Notes: a model not told the origin generated them from the sequence alone. 64,000 nucleotides of DNA from Argyresthia goedartella (GCA_949825045.1 OX463836.1:11549829-11613828); one strand, 5' to 3'; shown: positions 1 through 11,069, counted from the stretch's first letter. Program-made: numbers and translations.

Positions 1-2430
1 GCTCAAATGGCAATTTCAAGATCTCCAGAGGTATCTTGTTGTAGAAGAGAATGCATTGACCCTTGAAAGAATTGCTAACCTTCGCGAGTCTAAACCGGGT
101 CGCAAGTAGTCTGTGATTATTTCTTAGGTTAACATTACAGCTATCGCTAAGTTTGGGAAATTTTGTATGTTTCTTGCCTACATAAATTATATTTTCGAAA
201 ATAAATTGACTAGCTACAGTTAGTATGTCAATTTCTTTAAAAAGCTCTCTTCAGGAGTCTGTGCGTTTTAAATTATAAATTGCTCGAAAAGCTCTTTTCT
301 GTAAAATAAAAATAGTTTGAATATCCACTGCTTTCCCCCACAACAAGATACCATAGGACATGACACTATGAAAGTAACTAAAATATACTAGCCTAGATGT
401 ATCCACATCCATGTTTTGTCTGATGTTCCTAACAACGTAAGCCGCAGAACTTAATTTACCAGCCAATTTATCTATGTGGGGTCCCCACTGCAATTTGTTA
501 TCAATGGTTATTCCAAGAAACTTCGTGTCATTTACTAATTCTAACGTATTGCTGTCCAACACTAAACTGGTCCCAACTTGCCTGACATTTGGAAATATTT
601 GGTTTTACCAGCATTTAAAAATAAATTGTTAACTGTGAACCAATTCAAGGTTAAATATAATACTCTATTGACATCATCAAAATCTTCTTTTTGTCTTTCA
701 ATTTTGAAGACCAGGGAAGTATCATCAGCAAATAACACTATGTTAGTCAATTTCTCCACCATAAAAGGCAGATCGTTAATATATACCAGGAATAAGAAAG
801 GGCCTAATATGGAACCTTGTGGAACGCCAATTTTTACCCCCGATCCATCAGATTTAACGCCGTTGATTTCTGCCTTTTGAATCCTATTGCTTAGGTGTGA
901 TCTTAGTAGATCCAACGCTTTATTTCTAACTCCGTAATGATTTAATTTCATTAGTAGCGCGTCATGATCAACACAATCAAATGCCTTCGACAGATCGCAA
1001 AAAACACCGTGGAAAAGCTCCATCATCAACACATTTATTAAATATATAAGCTAGGTGTGGGGATATAACAAGTATTATTGAACCAATGACTTTGACTGAT
1101 ATACCCCACAGGTCTTCAGTATTTTTTAAGTTAAGTAATCTATACGTTTTGACAATATCCTGGGGATATACATGATAAAATTTGAAATCTACATTACTGA
1201 TGCTAGTACTATTCTTTAATAAAGCCTCTGCTTCATATGGAGACGAATTTATACGCTCTGTTGTGAGTAAGGGTGCATTGGTGAAGAATGTTTCAAAAGC
1301 TCGAGCTACCTCAGCGTTGGATTTAACAACATCATCACCTATCTTTAAGCAGAAATCATTATCACGGTTTATGATTTGCCAAACCGTTTTCATTCTATTA
1401 TTTGAATTTTGTATTTTTCTATTAATGTGTAAAGTTTTTGCAGTTCTACAAACCAACTTGAATGTTTTGGAATATTTTTTAACATAGTCATGAAATTTTA
1501 TATCAAAGTTATAGGTTTTTTGTTCATAAAGATACACGAATTCCAAATGTTGCCCAGTCATTAAATTTAGATTTACCGTTGTTGGCACTGACTTTCTTTA
1601 ATTTAAAAACTGTATTGAATTTTGTTTGAATAATGTTGAAGAAGTCAGAATAGATTTTGTTCGGGTTCTGTTCATCAAAATCCGGTACTGGCAAACCCAT
1701 ATCTAAGTTTTTCATGGGACGTAATAGGCCTATAAAATGATGGATCAGTCTTATTTTCACAAGTAATTTGGAATGAAACTGTTTGACCACTGTGATCGGA
1801 TGGTAAACAGTTAATTTCATTTTTACTTGTGAATGCACAGTCACAAAAAACGTTATATAAGCAAGTTTGGCTCTAGTCGGCTCTATTAATACATGACATA
1901 AGTTAAATGATTTGAACAGAGTTATTAATCGTCGCTTCAGTGTTGTATCTACAAGCAGATCTACATTAAGATCGCCACAAATAATTAACTTTTTTCTGTT
2001 ATTACAAAGTTTGATGAGGGCTTCCTCCATAATTTTCTCGAATATTTCAAAATTGCCATGGCCTTTTTCATCTCTCGGAGGTCTGTAGACACAAACAATA
2101 ATATGGCTATCCAACTCAACACAAGATACCTCTATTTGTCTTTCTACAGTAAGTGTAAGAATATCTTTCCGTTGTTTCACCTTAATATTATGTTTTACTA
2201 AGATTAAAGAACCATCTCTATCAGCAGTCTTTCTATTGTAACAACTGACAATTTTGTTTTTTTTTATGTTAAAAGACATCATATTTTCCTTTAACCAATG
2301 TTCTGTTATACAAATAACATCAGTGTCCGAATTATTAAGAAATTATTCTAATACAAGTTCTTTGCCAGGTAGCCCCTGCATGTTTTGATGGGTAATATTT
2401 AAGTGGGGCTTTTCCTTTGTCTGAATATTA
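1..2430 (-). pseudogene. ORF2 remnant (endonuclease and reverse transcriptase) of copy A
   Basis: Broken open frames read 2282-1524 (endonuclease, with CGDLNVDLL and YRPPRDEKG), 1588-977 (linker), 1032-562 (RT core, with GVPQGSILGP and LFADDTS) and 562-251 (RT thumb and C-terminus). Frameshifts separate them, and the 290-bp deletion removes the 'FRPISVLP' block and the following RT block. The ATG seen in copy B is gone. The protein cannot be made as one piece. Confidence 0.88.
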
Positions 2431-2580
2431 TTTGATATTGGGATATTATTACACTTTTTTGACTTATTTAATTCGGGCAAGATATTACACATTTTTGATC
2501 TCCTATGCTTGCTTGATATATTTGGCTTATGTATACTAGAGATTTCCTCTATTGTCTTAAAAACTAATTTAAATTACTTG
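1..2580 (-). mobile_element. CR1-like LINE copy A, decayed, cut by the window edge
   Basis: This stretch matches the better preserved copy at 6081-10265 almost line by line, from the ORF2 C-terminus at base 1 to the start of ORF2 near 2430. The 3' UTR lies outside the window. About 290 bp covering the first RT motifs are missing near 1030, compared with 7450-7735 in copy B. Similarity to the ORF1 end stops at about 2580, where the sequence becomes unrelated. The family has an APE-type endonuclease and a reverse transcriptase and moves by target-primed reverse transcription. Confidence 0.9.
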
Positions 2581-3380
2581 CAATGTCTTCCAAAATCCCT
2601 TGTCTGTGCTCAATAGAAGCAGTCAGGTTAGCCAAATTCTTGGCTGTAATACTAAAAAAATAAGATAGCGACACAGCTACCTGTCGTTTGTAAAAATCTG
2701 AAAGGTAGTAACTACCTTTGGTCAAATAAACATTATTACTAACATAATAGAGTCAATCAAATGAATCAAACTATTATTATAGGACATTGTATGTAATGTC
2801 ATATTTAGCTTATATATAAGATCATTTTCAGCTTGTGGCAATCTTTTACTTTATGGGAATGTAAACATATATTTTTTTTAACATTCAGTGAGCAAAGTGT
2901 TTCGAAATATTTGATTAGGTCCCATTTGTTTACCTCACCCCTATTTCAAAACATGAGTATTAAGTTTGATTCAGGAGTCAGATCAAGTGTCTTTGTTATT
3001 TTTTGGATAACATCCATCCACTTTTGCATAAGTTCCATCTGTGTTCCAAATCCACAGACAACAGTACAATCTAGTGTTTTTGGTGGTACCTCATTTTTGT
3101 GGGTATGTTCCTGTTGAATGACCTGTGTCATCTGAATAATAGGATCAGTCGGTGGTCAATACTACGATATTAGCTGTTTAGCTAATTGCTAAGGACTGCA
3201 GATTCCGATTGTCAGTGAGATACCTCTCATCATCGACGAGACGGCACCAGTCTACACCGGGAGCGTGTCATCAAGCTGCTCTAGCTCAATTATAAGAAAA
3301 CATCCAACTAGTTCTTCGAGGCTTGTCGTCATCGAGTGTCACGACGTCGTCGCACATTTATTTTACATAAGTAGATAATA
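2581..3380. other. No supported gene; unrecognised AT-rich DNA
   Basis: Short frames exist on both strands (for example 2833-3117 plus, 3131-2946 minus). None shows a domain I recognise, and they overlap in antisense, so at most one could be real. The block directly follows the ORF2 start of copy A where ORF1 would be expected. It may hold a diverged ORF1, but I see no esterase motif. Confidence 0.4.
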
Positions 3381-3830
3381 ATGTATTATTTTATTTTACA
3401 ATTTGTATACAATTCGTGTTTATTTATTAAGTTACAGATCTCCTCTTTCTCACTTTGCCCTCATTGTCTCGGTTCCTCAAGGCAGTTTATTTTTCCCCAG
3501 GGCTTGAACGTGCATATAAGTAGGGTACACAGGGGTCTGCATTCGCAACAGTCTCAGGCTGTTCTTGGTGATGGCGAAGTGCTGTCTCCCATTTTTGAAT
3601 GTTAGGGTCCTTAAACATATTCCTAATGGGGGAAGGACTCTTGCCGCCAGGAAGTTGTCACAATTGATTGACCACTGCGTCCAGAACAACTCGCCCTTCT
3701 TACTTTTTCATACACATGCCTAAGTGTCCCTTCCTCCGACAATCGGAGTCAGTTCCTGACTTCCAAAGTGAAAGAAAACATTAACAATGTCAGCACACAG
3801 GGTACACAAGAGTTGGTCACGTCAGATCCG
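3381..3830 (+). pseudogene. Decayed retrotransposon ORF1-like fragment with a C2H2 finger
   Basis: The frame 3381-3605 contains LCPHC followed by FIFPQGLNVHISRVH, which has C-x2-C ... F-x5-L-x2-H-x3-H spacing like a C2H2 zinc finger. After a stop, a neighbouring frame continues with a basic segment (KHIPNGGRTLAARKLSQLID). I recall proteins of this plan ahead of ORF2 in insect LINEs; that attribution is from memory. Several stops and shifts show it is dead. Confidence 0.4.
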
Positions 3831-3949
3831 CGGCCCAGTATAGGGTGTTAAGTTGCCGATCCGCTTATAGGGCCGTGGAAACGAAGTTTTATGATTGGGA
3901 CCCAGGCGGGCGGTTAGGATTTTAATGTCTGACTGCTAAGAAGCCGACA

Positions 3950-4060
3950 CTTGGCACTCCTCCATCAAAGACATGGTCAAGCGGGCTCTTGTAACAGCCA
4001 ATATACCTTATGTATTGGAGCCCGGGGGTCTGTGTTGTCGCGATTATTGATTTTAGCTTA
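3950..4060 (+). pseudogene. Short fragment of a conserved retroelement-associated peptide
   Basis: The plus strand near 3981-4044 reads RALVTANIPYVLEPGGLC. I recall the pattern ALVTANIP-x-LEP-x-GL from repeated invertebrate proteins linked to retroelements, where it is followed by DGKRPDG; that continuation is not readable here. Only about 20 codons are convincing, so the call is weak. Confidence 0.25.
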
Positions 4061-5358
4061 ACTTTGAGTGATGGAAAACATCGGGAGGAAACCTTTATAG
4101 CTGCGGCTATAGGTAGAACTCCTAGCCAAGACACGGGAACGTTTTTTTTTATTTCGGAGTAATATGATAGCCACACAGCCACAGATAATGTAATTTAGGT
4201 GACATTTGGAGCAGAATCCTCAACTCTCTAAAACCCTTAATAATCAACCGCGCTTAGCTCTGAGAGTCGTCTCAGTTGTCACAATGACGGTCGCCATATA
4301 AAATCTGACATTTTCGCACGCTTGAGATAGCCGAAAAGATATGGTGAAATATGCTCGCGGTACGGTTATAAGTATTCTCCTAAAATATTACGTTCAAAAC
4401 ATTTTGTAAAACATTAATGGTACGAGGCGACTGAAGTGACATGTTACATTTCTAAGCTCAGAGGATTCTCAATCTTTACAAAGTTTGTGCTAAGTCTTTA
4501 AACAACTGTAGTCTCAACAACACATACGAGAATCCTTTAGAAGCTTAACTGTTGGCAAACGGCGCATTCACACACTCGCCGAACTGTTTGACGCGATGCT
4601 TTCACAGTTGTGAAAAAATAAATTAATCAAACATGATGAGTTCATCATGTTTGATTAATTTATTTTTCATCAATATTGTCGGAATCATAAGCAATAATTT
4701 TCAAAGATCATTACAAAAACGTTCATTCATAATTTTAGATATAATATTATAAATAATACTAGATGCCCATAGCGAGGCTTTGCAATGCATTTTTAACACC
4801 TAGAAGTTACAACTAAAGTAAGTTGTAACTAATATACAGTGTGCGAAAAATCTAGCAATCTAAATTTCACTCACTTCTAGTTCCTTAATCATGACAAAAC
4901 TTGCTTTTTATATTTAGTTGTTCAGTAACAATACAATGATGATGATGGATTTTGAGTGTGGGAGAAGGAGCCCTGGGATGTTACTTATAAACCCATCTAG
5001 TTTGGGCCCATTAGATTCTTCACGATAAGTACTATTCATATTTTTTACCTGATGATTAAGCTGGAAGGAGGTAGACGAAAGACTGGTATTCTTACTTGTA
5101 AACCTATCGAGTTCATTTGATTCGCCTTCATAAGACCTATTAATATCAAAATGGGTGATTTTAGTTTTTGACTACTTATATATGTATTTAAAATTAATCT
5201 TTGTTTTTTGCTAATTGTTGTTCAGCGAAAACTAGCAACACTATATATACTCGATTGTAATGTTTTTTTAGATTATATTGTAATGATTGCTTTCATCACT
5301 CCTAAGAAGAGTCTAGGTCTAAGCATACTGCTTAGTGATTAAAACCAGTCGTTCTAGT
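4061..5358. other. No gene seen; AT-rich spacer
   Basis: I see no coding similarity. The block contains the palindrome at 4614-4667. Two weakly similar stretches (4930-5010 and 5050-5130) share phrases such as 'ttact..taaacc.atc', which may be an old duplication. Confidence 0.4.
4614..4667. repeat. Perfect 26-bp inverted repeat with a 2-base centre
   Basis: Arms 4614-4639 and 4642-4667 are exact reverse complements (inner end ACATGATGA / TCATCATGT), separated only by GT. One bulged A lets the pairing continue two more bases. It could fold into a long cruciform or, if transcribed, an AT-rich hairpin. No flanking gene suggests a terminator. Confidence 0.9.
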
Positions 5359-5458
5359 TAGTTATTGATTTAAAAAATAATTATTCGTTAATACGGTATA
5401 TTACATTATTTTATTTAGTTAGTAGGTATAATATTATTTATAATAAGTAGTTACTCAT

Positions 5459-6080
5459 ATGGATACTAATCCACCTGATATTATTAATCAAAGTTTTTTC
5501 TCTTGTGCTTCAAACGACGATGTTGACAGCTTTTTGAGTGTCAAGATTAGGACTGTCTTCGGTGGTAAGAGGAAAATTTAAACATCGTGCATATCAATGC
5601 TCAAAGTATACATACCAGCTATCCGGACCTTCTCGAGGGTTTTTGTTATCAATGCGTGGACGGCATCCTTGTCTCTGAGTCGTTCCTAAAGCCTTCACTG
5701 TCATCTTCTTCGTATTCTCTTCCAGGATACAGGCTGTATAGGAATGACAGAGTCGGAAAAGCCGATGGGGGCGTCGCTATTTATCTGCGTGCGGAAATTC
5801 CGTGCAAGGTGATCAGCGCATCCCCTAGTCAGTACTCCGAGTCTGCTGAACATCTATTTCTCGAAATAACTCTTCACCATAACAAGGTCCTCCTCGGTGT
5901 TCTTTATAGCCCCTCTCTTCACATCGACTACTTCGACTCATTTGAATCCCTTCTCAACGGACTTACACCACTATATAAAGACACTCTCATTCTAGGGGAT
6001 TTCAACACCTGTCTCCTTAAAAATAATTCACGTTCTACCAGACTCAAGTCCGTAGTCGACTCCTTTAATCTGCATATTCT
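5459..6080 (+). pseudogene. ORF2 part 1 of LINE G: APE endonuclease, N-terminal half
   Basis: An ATG at 5459 opens a 40-codon frame (MDTNPPDIINQ...) that hits a stop at 5579. The main frame, open from about 5569, carries NIVHINAQS, ILVSESFLKPS and LILGDFNTCLL, the Asn, Glu and Asp-Asn blocks of apurinic endonucleases. I infer that the 40-codon piece is the original ORF2 N-terminus, separated by a one-base frameshift near 5575. The frame stops at the junction with the guest element; the SxH block lies on the far side. Confidence 0.82.
6076..6080. other. Target-site duplication of copy B (left); partner at 10266-10270
   Basis: ATTCT occurs directly outside both ends of the insertion. The longer match CATATTCT / CAAATTCT has one difference. 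Removing the insert plus one repeat gives a continuous endonuclease reading of LINE G. Confidence 0.7.
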
Positions 6081-6103
6081 CAATAGTCAATAGTCAAAGT
6101 ACT
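6081..6103 (-). repeat. Short tandem 3' tail of copy B
   Basis: Read on the element strand, the end is a run of TTGACTA-like units with no poly(A). Copies C (29560-29575) and D (48155-48178) end in TTTGAC units. Short tandem tails of this kind are a known trait of CR1-group LINEs. Confidence 0.75.
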
Positions 6104-6171
6104 TTATTACTGTAGATATTTACATATACTTAGCAAACGTCATTTTTTGCCTCTTCTCTACATTGGACCAC

Positions 6172-6203
6172 TGTGGGAGAAGAAGGGCGTAGAAACTCCC
6201 ACA
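6172..6203 (-). promoter_or_regulatory. Stem-loop in the LINE 3' UTR
   Basis: TGTGGGAG (6172-6179) pairs with CTCCCACA (6196-6203) across a 16-base loop. Copy D keeps the hairpin (TGGGAG / CTCCCA, 48055-48082), and the stem region is recognisable in copies C and F. CR1/L2-type elements are known to use a 3' structure as the RT recognition site; that role here is inference. Confidence 0.6.
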
Positions 6204-6337
6204 GATTTATTTTTAGATCTCTTTTAAAAATAGGTTGTGCTTAACTAATACAAATATGAAAAATTTAATTGTTATGATTAATAAGCAGGAATAAATAATT
6301 ACAAAATTATTAACAGCAAGGTCTGTGTTGAGCCAGA

Positions 6338-9202
6338 TTAACCCCATATAGTCCTGTCATTTAAGTAATCTTGAACATTGTAATATCCCTTTTTCGACAA
6401 AGTCGCTTTAACATGCTTTTTAAATTGCTCAAATGGCAATTTCAAAATCTCCAGAGGTATCTTATTGTAGTAGAGAATGCACTGACCCTTGAAAGAATTG
6501 CTAACCTTCGCGAGTCTAAAACGGGGCGCATATAGTCTGTGATTATTTCTTAGGTTAACATTACAGCTGTCGCTAAGTTTGGAAAATGTTGTAAGGTTCT
6601 TGCGTACATACATTATATTTTCGAAAATAAATTGACTAGCTACTGTTAGTATGTCAATTTCTTTAAAAAGCTCTCTTAAGGAGTCTGTTCGTTTTAAATT
6701 ATAAATTGCTCGAATAGCTCTTTTCTGTAAAATAAAAATAGTTTGAATATCCGCTGCTTTCCCCCACAACAAGATACCATAGGACATCACACTATGAAAG
6801 TAACTAAAATATACTAGCCTAGATGTAGCCACATCCGTGCTTTGTCTGATGTTCCTAACAGCGTAAGCCGCAGAACTTAATTTACCAGCCAATTTATCTA
6901 TGTGGGGTCCCCACTGCAATTTACTATCAATGGTTATTCCAAGAAACTTCGTATCATTTACCAATTCTAACGTGCTGTTGTCTAACACCAAACTGGTCTC
7001 AACTTGCCTGACATTTGGAAGTGAGAATTTGATACACTTGGTTTTACCAGCGTTTAACAATAAATTATTAACTGTGAACCAATTCAAGGTTAAAGACAGT
7101 ACACCATTAACATCATCAAAATCTCCTTTTTGTCTTTCAATTTTGAAGACCATTGAAGTATCATCAGCAAACAACACTATGTCAGTTAATTTCTCCACCA
7201 TGAAAGGCAGATCATTAATATATACCAGGAATAAGAAAGGGCCTAATATGGAACCTTGTGGAACGCCAATTTTAACACCCGATCCATCAGATTTTACGCC
7301 GTTAACTTCTGCCTTTTGAATTCTATTGCTTAGGTATGATCTTAGTAGATCCAACGCTTTATTTCTAACTCCGTAATGATTTAATTTAATTAATAGCGTA
7401 TTATGATCAACACAATCAAACGCCTTCGACAGGTCGCAAAAAACTCCGATAGCATCCTGTGCGGCCTCCCATGCAGAATAAATATGAGATACAAGGGAAA
7501 TACCTGCATCCGTAGTCGATTTACCCCTAGTGAAACCATATTGTTTAGCGTGGAGTTGTTTTGTACGGTTGAAGTGTGAGAGCATTTGATTGAGTATAAT
7601 CTTTTCAAATATTTTACTTAGTGTTGGAAGAACAGATATTGGTCTGAAATTTGAAGGATCGCCCTTATCTCCCGATTTGAACAGCGGTATAAGTTTACTG
7701 TGTTTCATGAGGTCTGGAAAATCCCCATCGTCAACACATTTATTGAATATATAAGCTAAGTGTGGGGCTATAACTAGAATTACTGAACCAATGACTTTGA
7801 CTGATATACCCCACAGGTCTTCCGTATTTTTTAAGTTAAGTAATTTAAACGTTTTGACAATGTCCTGGGGATATACATGATGAAATTTTAAATATACATT
7901 ACTGACGCTAGTGTTATTTTTTAATAAAGTCTCTGCTTCAAATGGAGATGAATTTAGACTGTCCGTTGTGAGTACGGGTACATTGGTGAAGAATGTTTCA
8001 AAAGCTCGAGCAACATCAGCGTTGGATTTAACAACATCATCACCTATCTTTAGGCAGAAATCACTGTCCCTTGGTATAACTTTGCCAGTTTCGCGGTTTA
8101 TTATTTGCCAAACTGTTTTCATTCTATTATTTGAATTTTTAATTTTTCTATTAATGTGTAAAGTTTTTGCAGTTCTACAAACCAACTTGAAAGTTTTGGA
8201 ATATTTTTTAACATAGTCATGAAATTTTCGATCAAAGTTATAGGTTTTTTGATCATAAAGGTCATACAAGATAACTCTACTTTTACGAATTCCAAACGTT
8301 GCCCAGTCATTAAATTTAGATTTACCGTTGTAGTCACTGACTTTCTTTAATTTGAAAACTTTATTGAATTCTGTCTGAATAATGTTGAAGAAGTCTGAGT
8401 AGATTTTGTTTGGGTTCTGTTCATTAAAATCCGGTACTGGCAAATTTATATCTAAGTTTTTCGTATATGTCTCTAGTCTATGGGATGTAATAGGCCTATA
8501 AAATGTTGGACCAGTCTTATCCCTAATACTAATTGGGAATGAAACTGTTTGACCACTGTGATCGGAGGGTAAGCAGTTAATTACACTTTTAGTTGTGAAT
8601 GCACAGTCACAAAAAACGTTATCTAAGCAAGTTTGGCTTGTAAGTGTAATTCTAGTCGGCTCTAGAAATACATGACATAAATTAAATGATTTGAACAGAG
8701 TTATTAATCGTCGCTTCAGTGTTGTATCTACAAGCAGATGTACATTAAGATCGCCACAAATAATTAACTTTTTTCTGTTATTACAAAGTTTAATGAGGGC
8801 TTCCTCCATAATTTTCTCAAATATTTCGAAATTGCCATGGCCTTTTTCATCCCTCGGTGGCCTGTAGACACAAACAATAATATGGCTATCTAACTCAACA
8901 CAGGATACCTCTATTTGTCTTTCAACAGTAAGTGCAAGAATATCTTTCCGTTGTTTCACCTTAATATTATTCTTCACTAAGATTAAAGAACCACCTCTAT
9001 CAGCAGTCTTTCTATTGTAACAACTGACAATTTTGTAACTATTTATGTTAAAAGACATCATATTTTCCTTCAACCAGTGTTCAGTAACACAAATAATATC
9101 AATGTCAGAATTTTTTAGAAATAATTCTAATACAAGTTCTTTGCCAGGTAGCCCCTGGATGTTTTGATGGGCAATATTTAACTGGGGCTTACATTTTGAC
9201 AT
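6338..9202 (-). CDS. ORF2: APE endonuclease plus reverse transcriptase, intact, 954 residues
   Basis: The start is an ATG at 9202 (MSKCKPQLNIAHQNIQG). The endonuclease takes up roughly residues 1-230, with HQNIQG, CVTEHWL, ICGDLNV and LPSDHSGQ carrying the expected Asn, Glu, Asp-Asn and Asp-His residues. After a linker, the RT covers about 490-745, with FRPISVLP, CDLSKAFDCVDH, GVPQGSILGP and the catalytic LFADDTS (two Asp). A thumb follows, and a C-terminal part ends near the 3' UTR. There is no RNase H domain. The length is normal for the CR1 group. The protein nicks DNA and copies its own RNA there. No stop or shift is seen, unlike copies A, C and D. Confidence 0.92.
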   Translation of the reverse strand: MSKCKPQLNIAHQNIQGLPGKELVLELFLKNSDIDIICVTEHWLKENMMSFNINSYKIVSCYNRKTADRGGSLILVKNNIKVKQRKDILALTVERQIEVSCVELDSHIIVCVYRPPRDEKGHGNFEIFEKIMEEALIKLCNNRKKLIICGDLNVHLLVDTTLKRRLITLFKSFNLCHVFLEPTRITLTSQTCLDNVFCDCAFTTKSVINCLPSDHSGQTVSFPISIRDKTGPTFYRPITSHRLETYTKNLDINLPVPDFNEQNPNKIYSDFFNIIQTEFNKVFKLKKVSDYNGKSKFNDWATFGIRKSRVILYDLYDQKTYNFDRKFHDYVKKYSKTFKLVCRTAKTLHINRKIKNSNNRMKTVWQIINRETGKVIPRDSDFCLKIGDDVVKSNADVARAFETFFTNVPVLTTDSLNSSPFEAETLLKNNTSVSNVYLKFHHVYPQDIVKTFKLLNLKNTEDLWGISVKVIGSVILVIAPHLAYIFNKCVDDGDFPDLMKHSKLIPLFKSGDKGDPSNFRPISVLPTLSKIFEKIILNQMLSHFNRTKQLHAKQYGFTRGKSTTDAGISLVSHIYSAWEAAQDAIGVFCDLSKAFDCVDHNTLLIKLNHYGVRNKALDLLRSYLSNRIQKAEVNGVKSDGSGVKIGVPQGSILGPFLFLVYINDLPFMVEKLTDIVLFADDTSMVFKIERQKGDFDDVNGVLSLTLNWFTVNNLLLNAGKTKCIKFSLPNVRQVETSLVLDNSTLELVNDTKFLGITIDSKLQWGPHIDKLAGKLSSAAYAVRNIRQSTDVATSRLVYFSYFHSVMSYGILLWGKAADIQTIFILQKRAIRAIYNLKRTDSLRELFKEIDILTVASQFIFENIMYVRKNLTTFSKLSDSCNVNLRNNHRLYAPRFRLAKVSNSFKGQCILYYNKIPLEILKLPFEQFKKHVKATLSKKGYYNVQDYLNDRTIWG

Positions 9203-9249
9203 ATTTAGTGGCTCTTGTATGCTAGAGATTTCCTCTATTGTCTTATGAA

Positions 9250-10265
9250 CTAATTTAAATTACTTGGAACAGATTCCAATGTTGCATGCAAAGTATAATT
9301 AACAGGTGAATTCCCAATAGGGGTGCATGTCATATTACTCTTAAAATAAGCTGATGTCAAGTTGAACTTAGTTAAACCAACTATAGCTGCGTCGCATATA
9401 TTATAAGCTAACAATGTAGCTACTAATTTTCTATATTTATTAGACAGGTACAATGTATCCCGTGTCAGAGTAAAGTTTTGAATAAAATTATTCATGTCGA
9501 AATATAAAATAGCATCGCTGTGATGACATGTTAAATTAAATAAATGAATATTCATTCTATGCACAGATTTGTTCTGTAGTTCTGTCAAATTACAGGCATA
9601 TGGAAAATTGCATAGTATAAACTTGCATTTCATCCTACTATGTAAGTCTAGAAGTGTTTCAACACTTTTATTCAAATCATTCCGACTAATGTTTGAATGA
9701 TTTCCTACCATAATTACAATAGTGCTGTACTCATCATAGATACCGCGACTAATCATCTTCACTAGATCTACAAATGAACAATTTGGACAGCAAATGTTCG
9801 TTACTTTTTGGTTAAGCCGGTTATGTAATAGAGTCCCAAATCCTGCACCTACTTTGTCGGAGAACAACAGAGTTTTTCTCTGAGCACATATTTTGGTAGC
9901 TGGCGGTACACGAGTGGAGGTGAGTGGCGGGACACACGTGTTGGAGTGCGGTTTGATGCACGTGGCGGCGGTTGGCGCGGCATTCGCGGCAGCGAGCGTC
10001 GCAACGTGCGCAACGGCGAACGGCGCGGCCCTCGGGGCAGCTTGCGGCATGACACACGCCTCAGCAGGGACAGCGAGCGGCGCGGTGCTCGCGCTGTTGA
10101 GCTGCGAGGTGTCTCCTCGTCGACGACGGCGACGCTGTTTTTTGGTTGGGGCAGCGGTGGACGCTGCAACACTCTCGTTGAGGGGGGTCGAGACCAAAGT
10201 TAGTGATGTGGGCTCGTCCTCCTTGCTGGTCTCATTCTCCTCATTCTCAATTAGAACGCCCACAA
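9250..10265 (-). CDS. ORF1 with SGNH-esterase-like domain, start codon missing
   Basis: The frame runs without a stop to 9250, but its apparent 5' end beyond 10265 is antisense DNA of the host LINE and opens with GTG, not ATG. The real element part begins near GVLIENEEN. It has an acidic N-terminus, a run of six Arg after KKQ (possible nuclear signal or RNA contact), an Ala/Pro/Arg-rich spacer, then LLFSDKVGAGFGTLL and TIVIMVGNHSNI, which fit the Ser/Gly and Gly-Asn blocks of SGNH hydrolases. CR1-group ORF1 proteins are known to carry such an esterase. ORF2 starts 47 bases after it ends. Confidence 0.72.
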
Positions 10266-10270
10266 ATTCT

Positions 10271-11069
10271 GCCTCTTGAAGCCACCCATTTTCAACCACA
10301 TTGCTCTCCCTCACTTCTCGATATTATGATTACTTCCAATGTGGACAAGGTCGCCCTACACGGACAACTAAATTCTCCTTTCTCTTTTCATGACCTCGTC
10401 TATCTTTCGTATAAGATTAGGCCTCTCAAGAGCAGGGCGAAATTTCTTTACATCCGTTACTTTAAACATATCGACCAACACTCTCTTATGTCGGATGCCA
10501 TGTCGATTGACTGGTCCCCTGTCACTTCAAGTAAGAACGTTGATAATAAAATTGCCAATTTCAATTCTGTGGTCCTGGGTCTCTATGACAAGCACGCACC
10601 CATAAAAAGAGTAAGAGTGAAACACCTGCCTGCCCCTTGGCTAACAGACACTATCAAGCGTCTAATGGCCAAGAGGAACACTGCCAAGTGTAGATACCGC
10701 AAGAATCTGACAGAAGACAATTTCCTTTCCTACAAATGGCTTCGCAATCGTTGCAACCGTCTCTGTCGCGATGCTAAACGTCGGCACATCCACGAATGCA
10801 TTGAGAATTATACTCCAGCCCAGGTGTGGAAATTCTTACGAACGCTTGGCGTGGGTAAGTCCCAGGACCTAAAAGCTGGTAATGTAGATCTCAATGGTCT
10901 CAACCAGTTTCTTTCTGCCCCGCCTGTTGTGATGGATCCCTCTGTCAAACACTCTACGCTTCAGAGCCTTCGCCTTACCAGACACCACACCATTCAAGTT
11001 AAGCAATGTTGGAATCGAAACGGTCAAGAAGGCATTATTGGCTGTCAACTCAAAAGCTGTAGGCGATGA
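10271..11069 (+). pseudogene. ORF2 part 2 of LINE G: endonuclease C-terminus and linker
   Basis: The reading resumes with ILPLEATHFQPHCSPSLLDI and then VALHGQLNSPFSFHDLVYLS, the SLLD and HD blocks that close APE domains. The linker (PAPWLTDTIKRLMAKRNTAK) is basic. A frameshift near 10950-10980 moves the frame to the RT part. Codons before 10271 on this strand are antisense to copy B, so an apparent start at 10203 is a junction artefact. Confidence 0.82.

Larger units (their letters stand above)
6081..10265 (-). mobile_element. CR1-like LINE copy B, nearly full length, inserted in LINE G
   Basis: It is 4185 bp on the minus strand, flanked by ATTCT at 6076-6080 and 10266-10270, read as a 5-bp target duplication. 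Order from its 5' end: ORF1 without its start, ORF2 intact, a 3' UTR with a stem-loop, and a tail of TTGACTA-like repeats with no poly(A). Joining the flanks restores the endonuclease frame of G. It is the best preserved of six family copies here. Confidence 0.9.

Noticed and set aside
10266..10314. N-terminus of ORF1 of copy B beginning at 10314
   Set aside because: This part is host LINE G sequence read backwards and begins with GTG.
10203..10320. Start of a protein at 10203 continuing into the LINE G endonuclease
   Set aside because: The first codons are antisense to copy B and cross its junction at 10265-10270, so the frame is a chimera.
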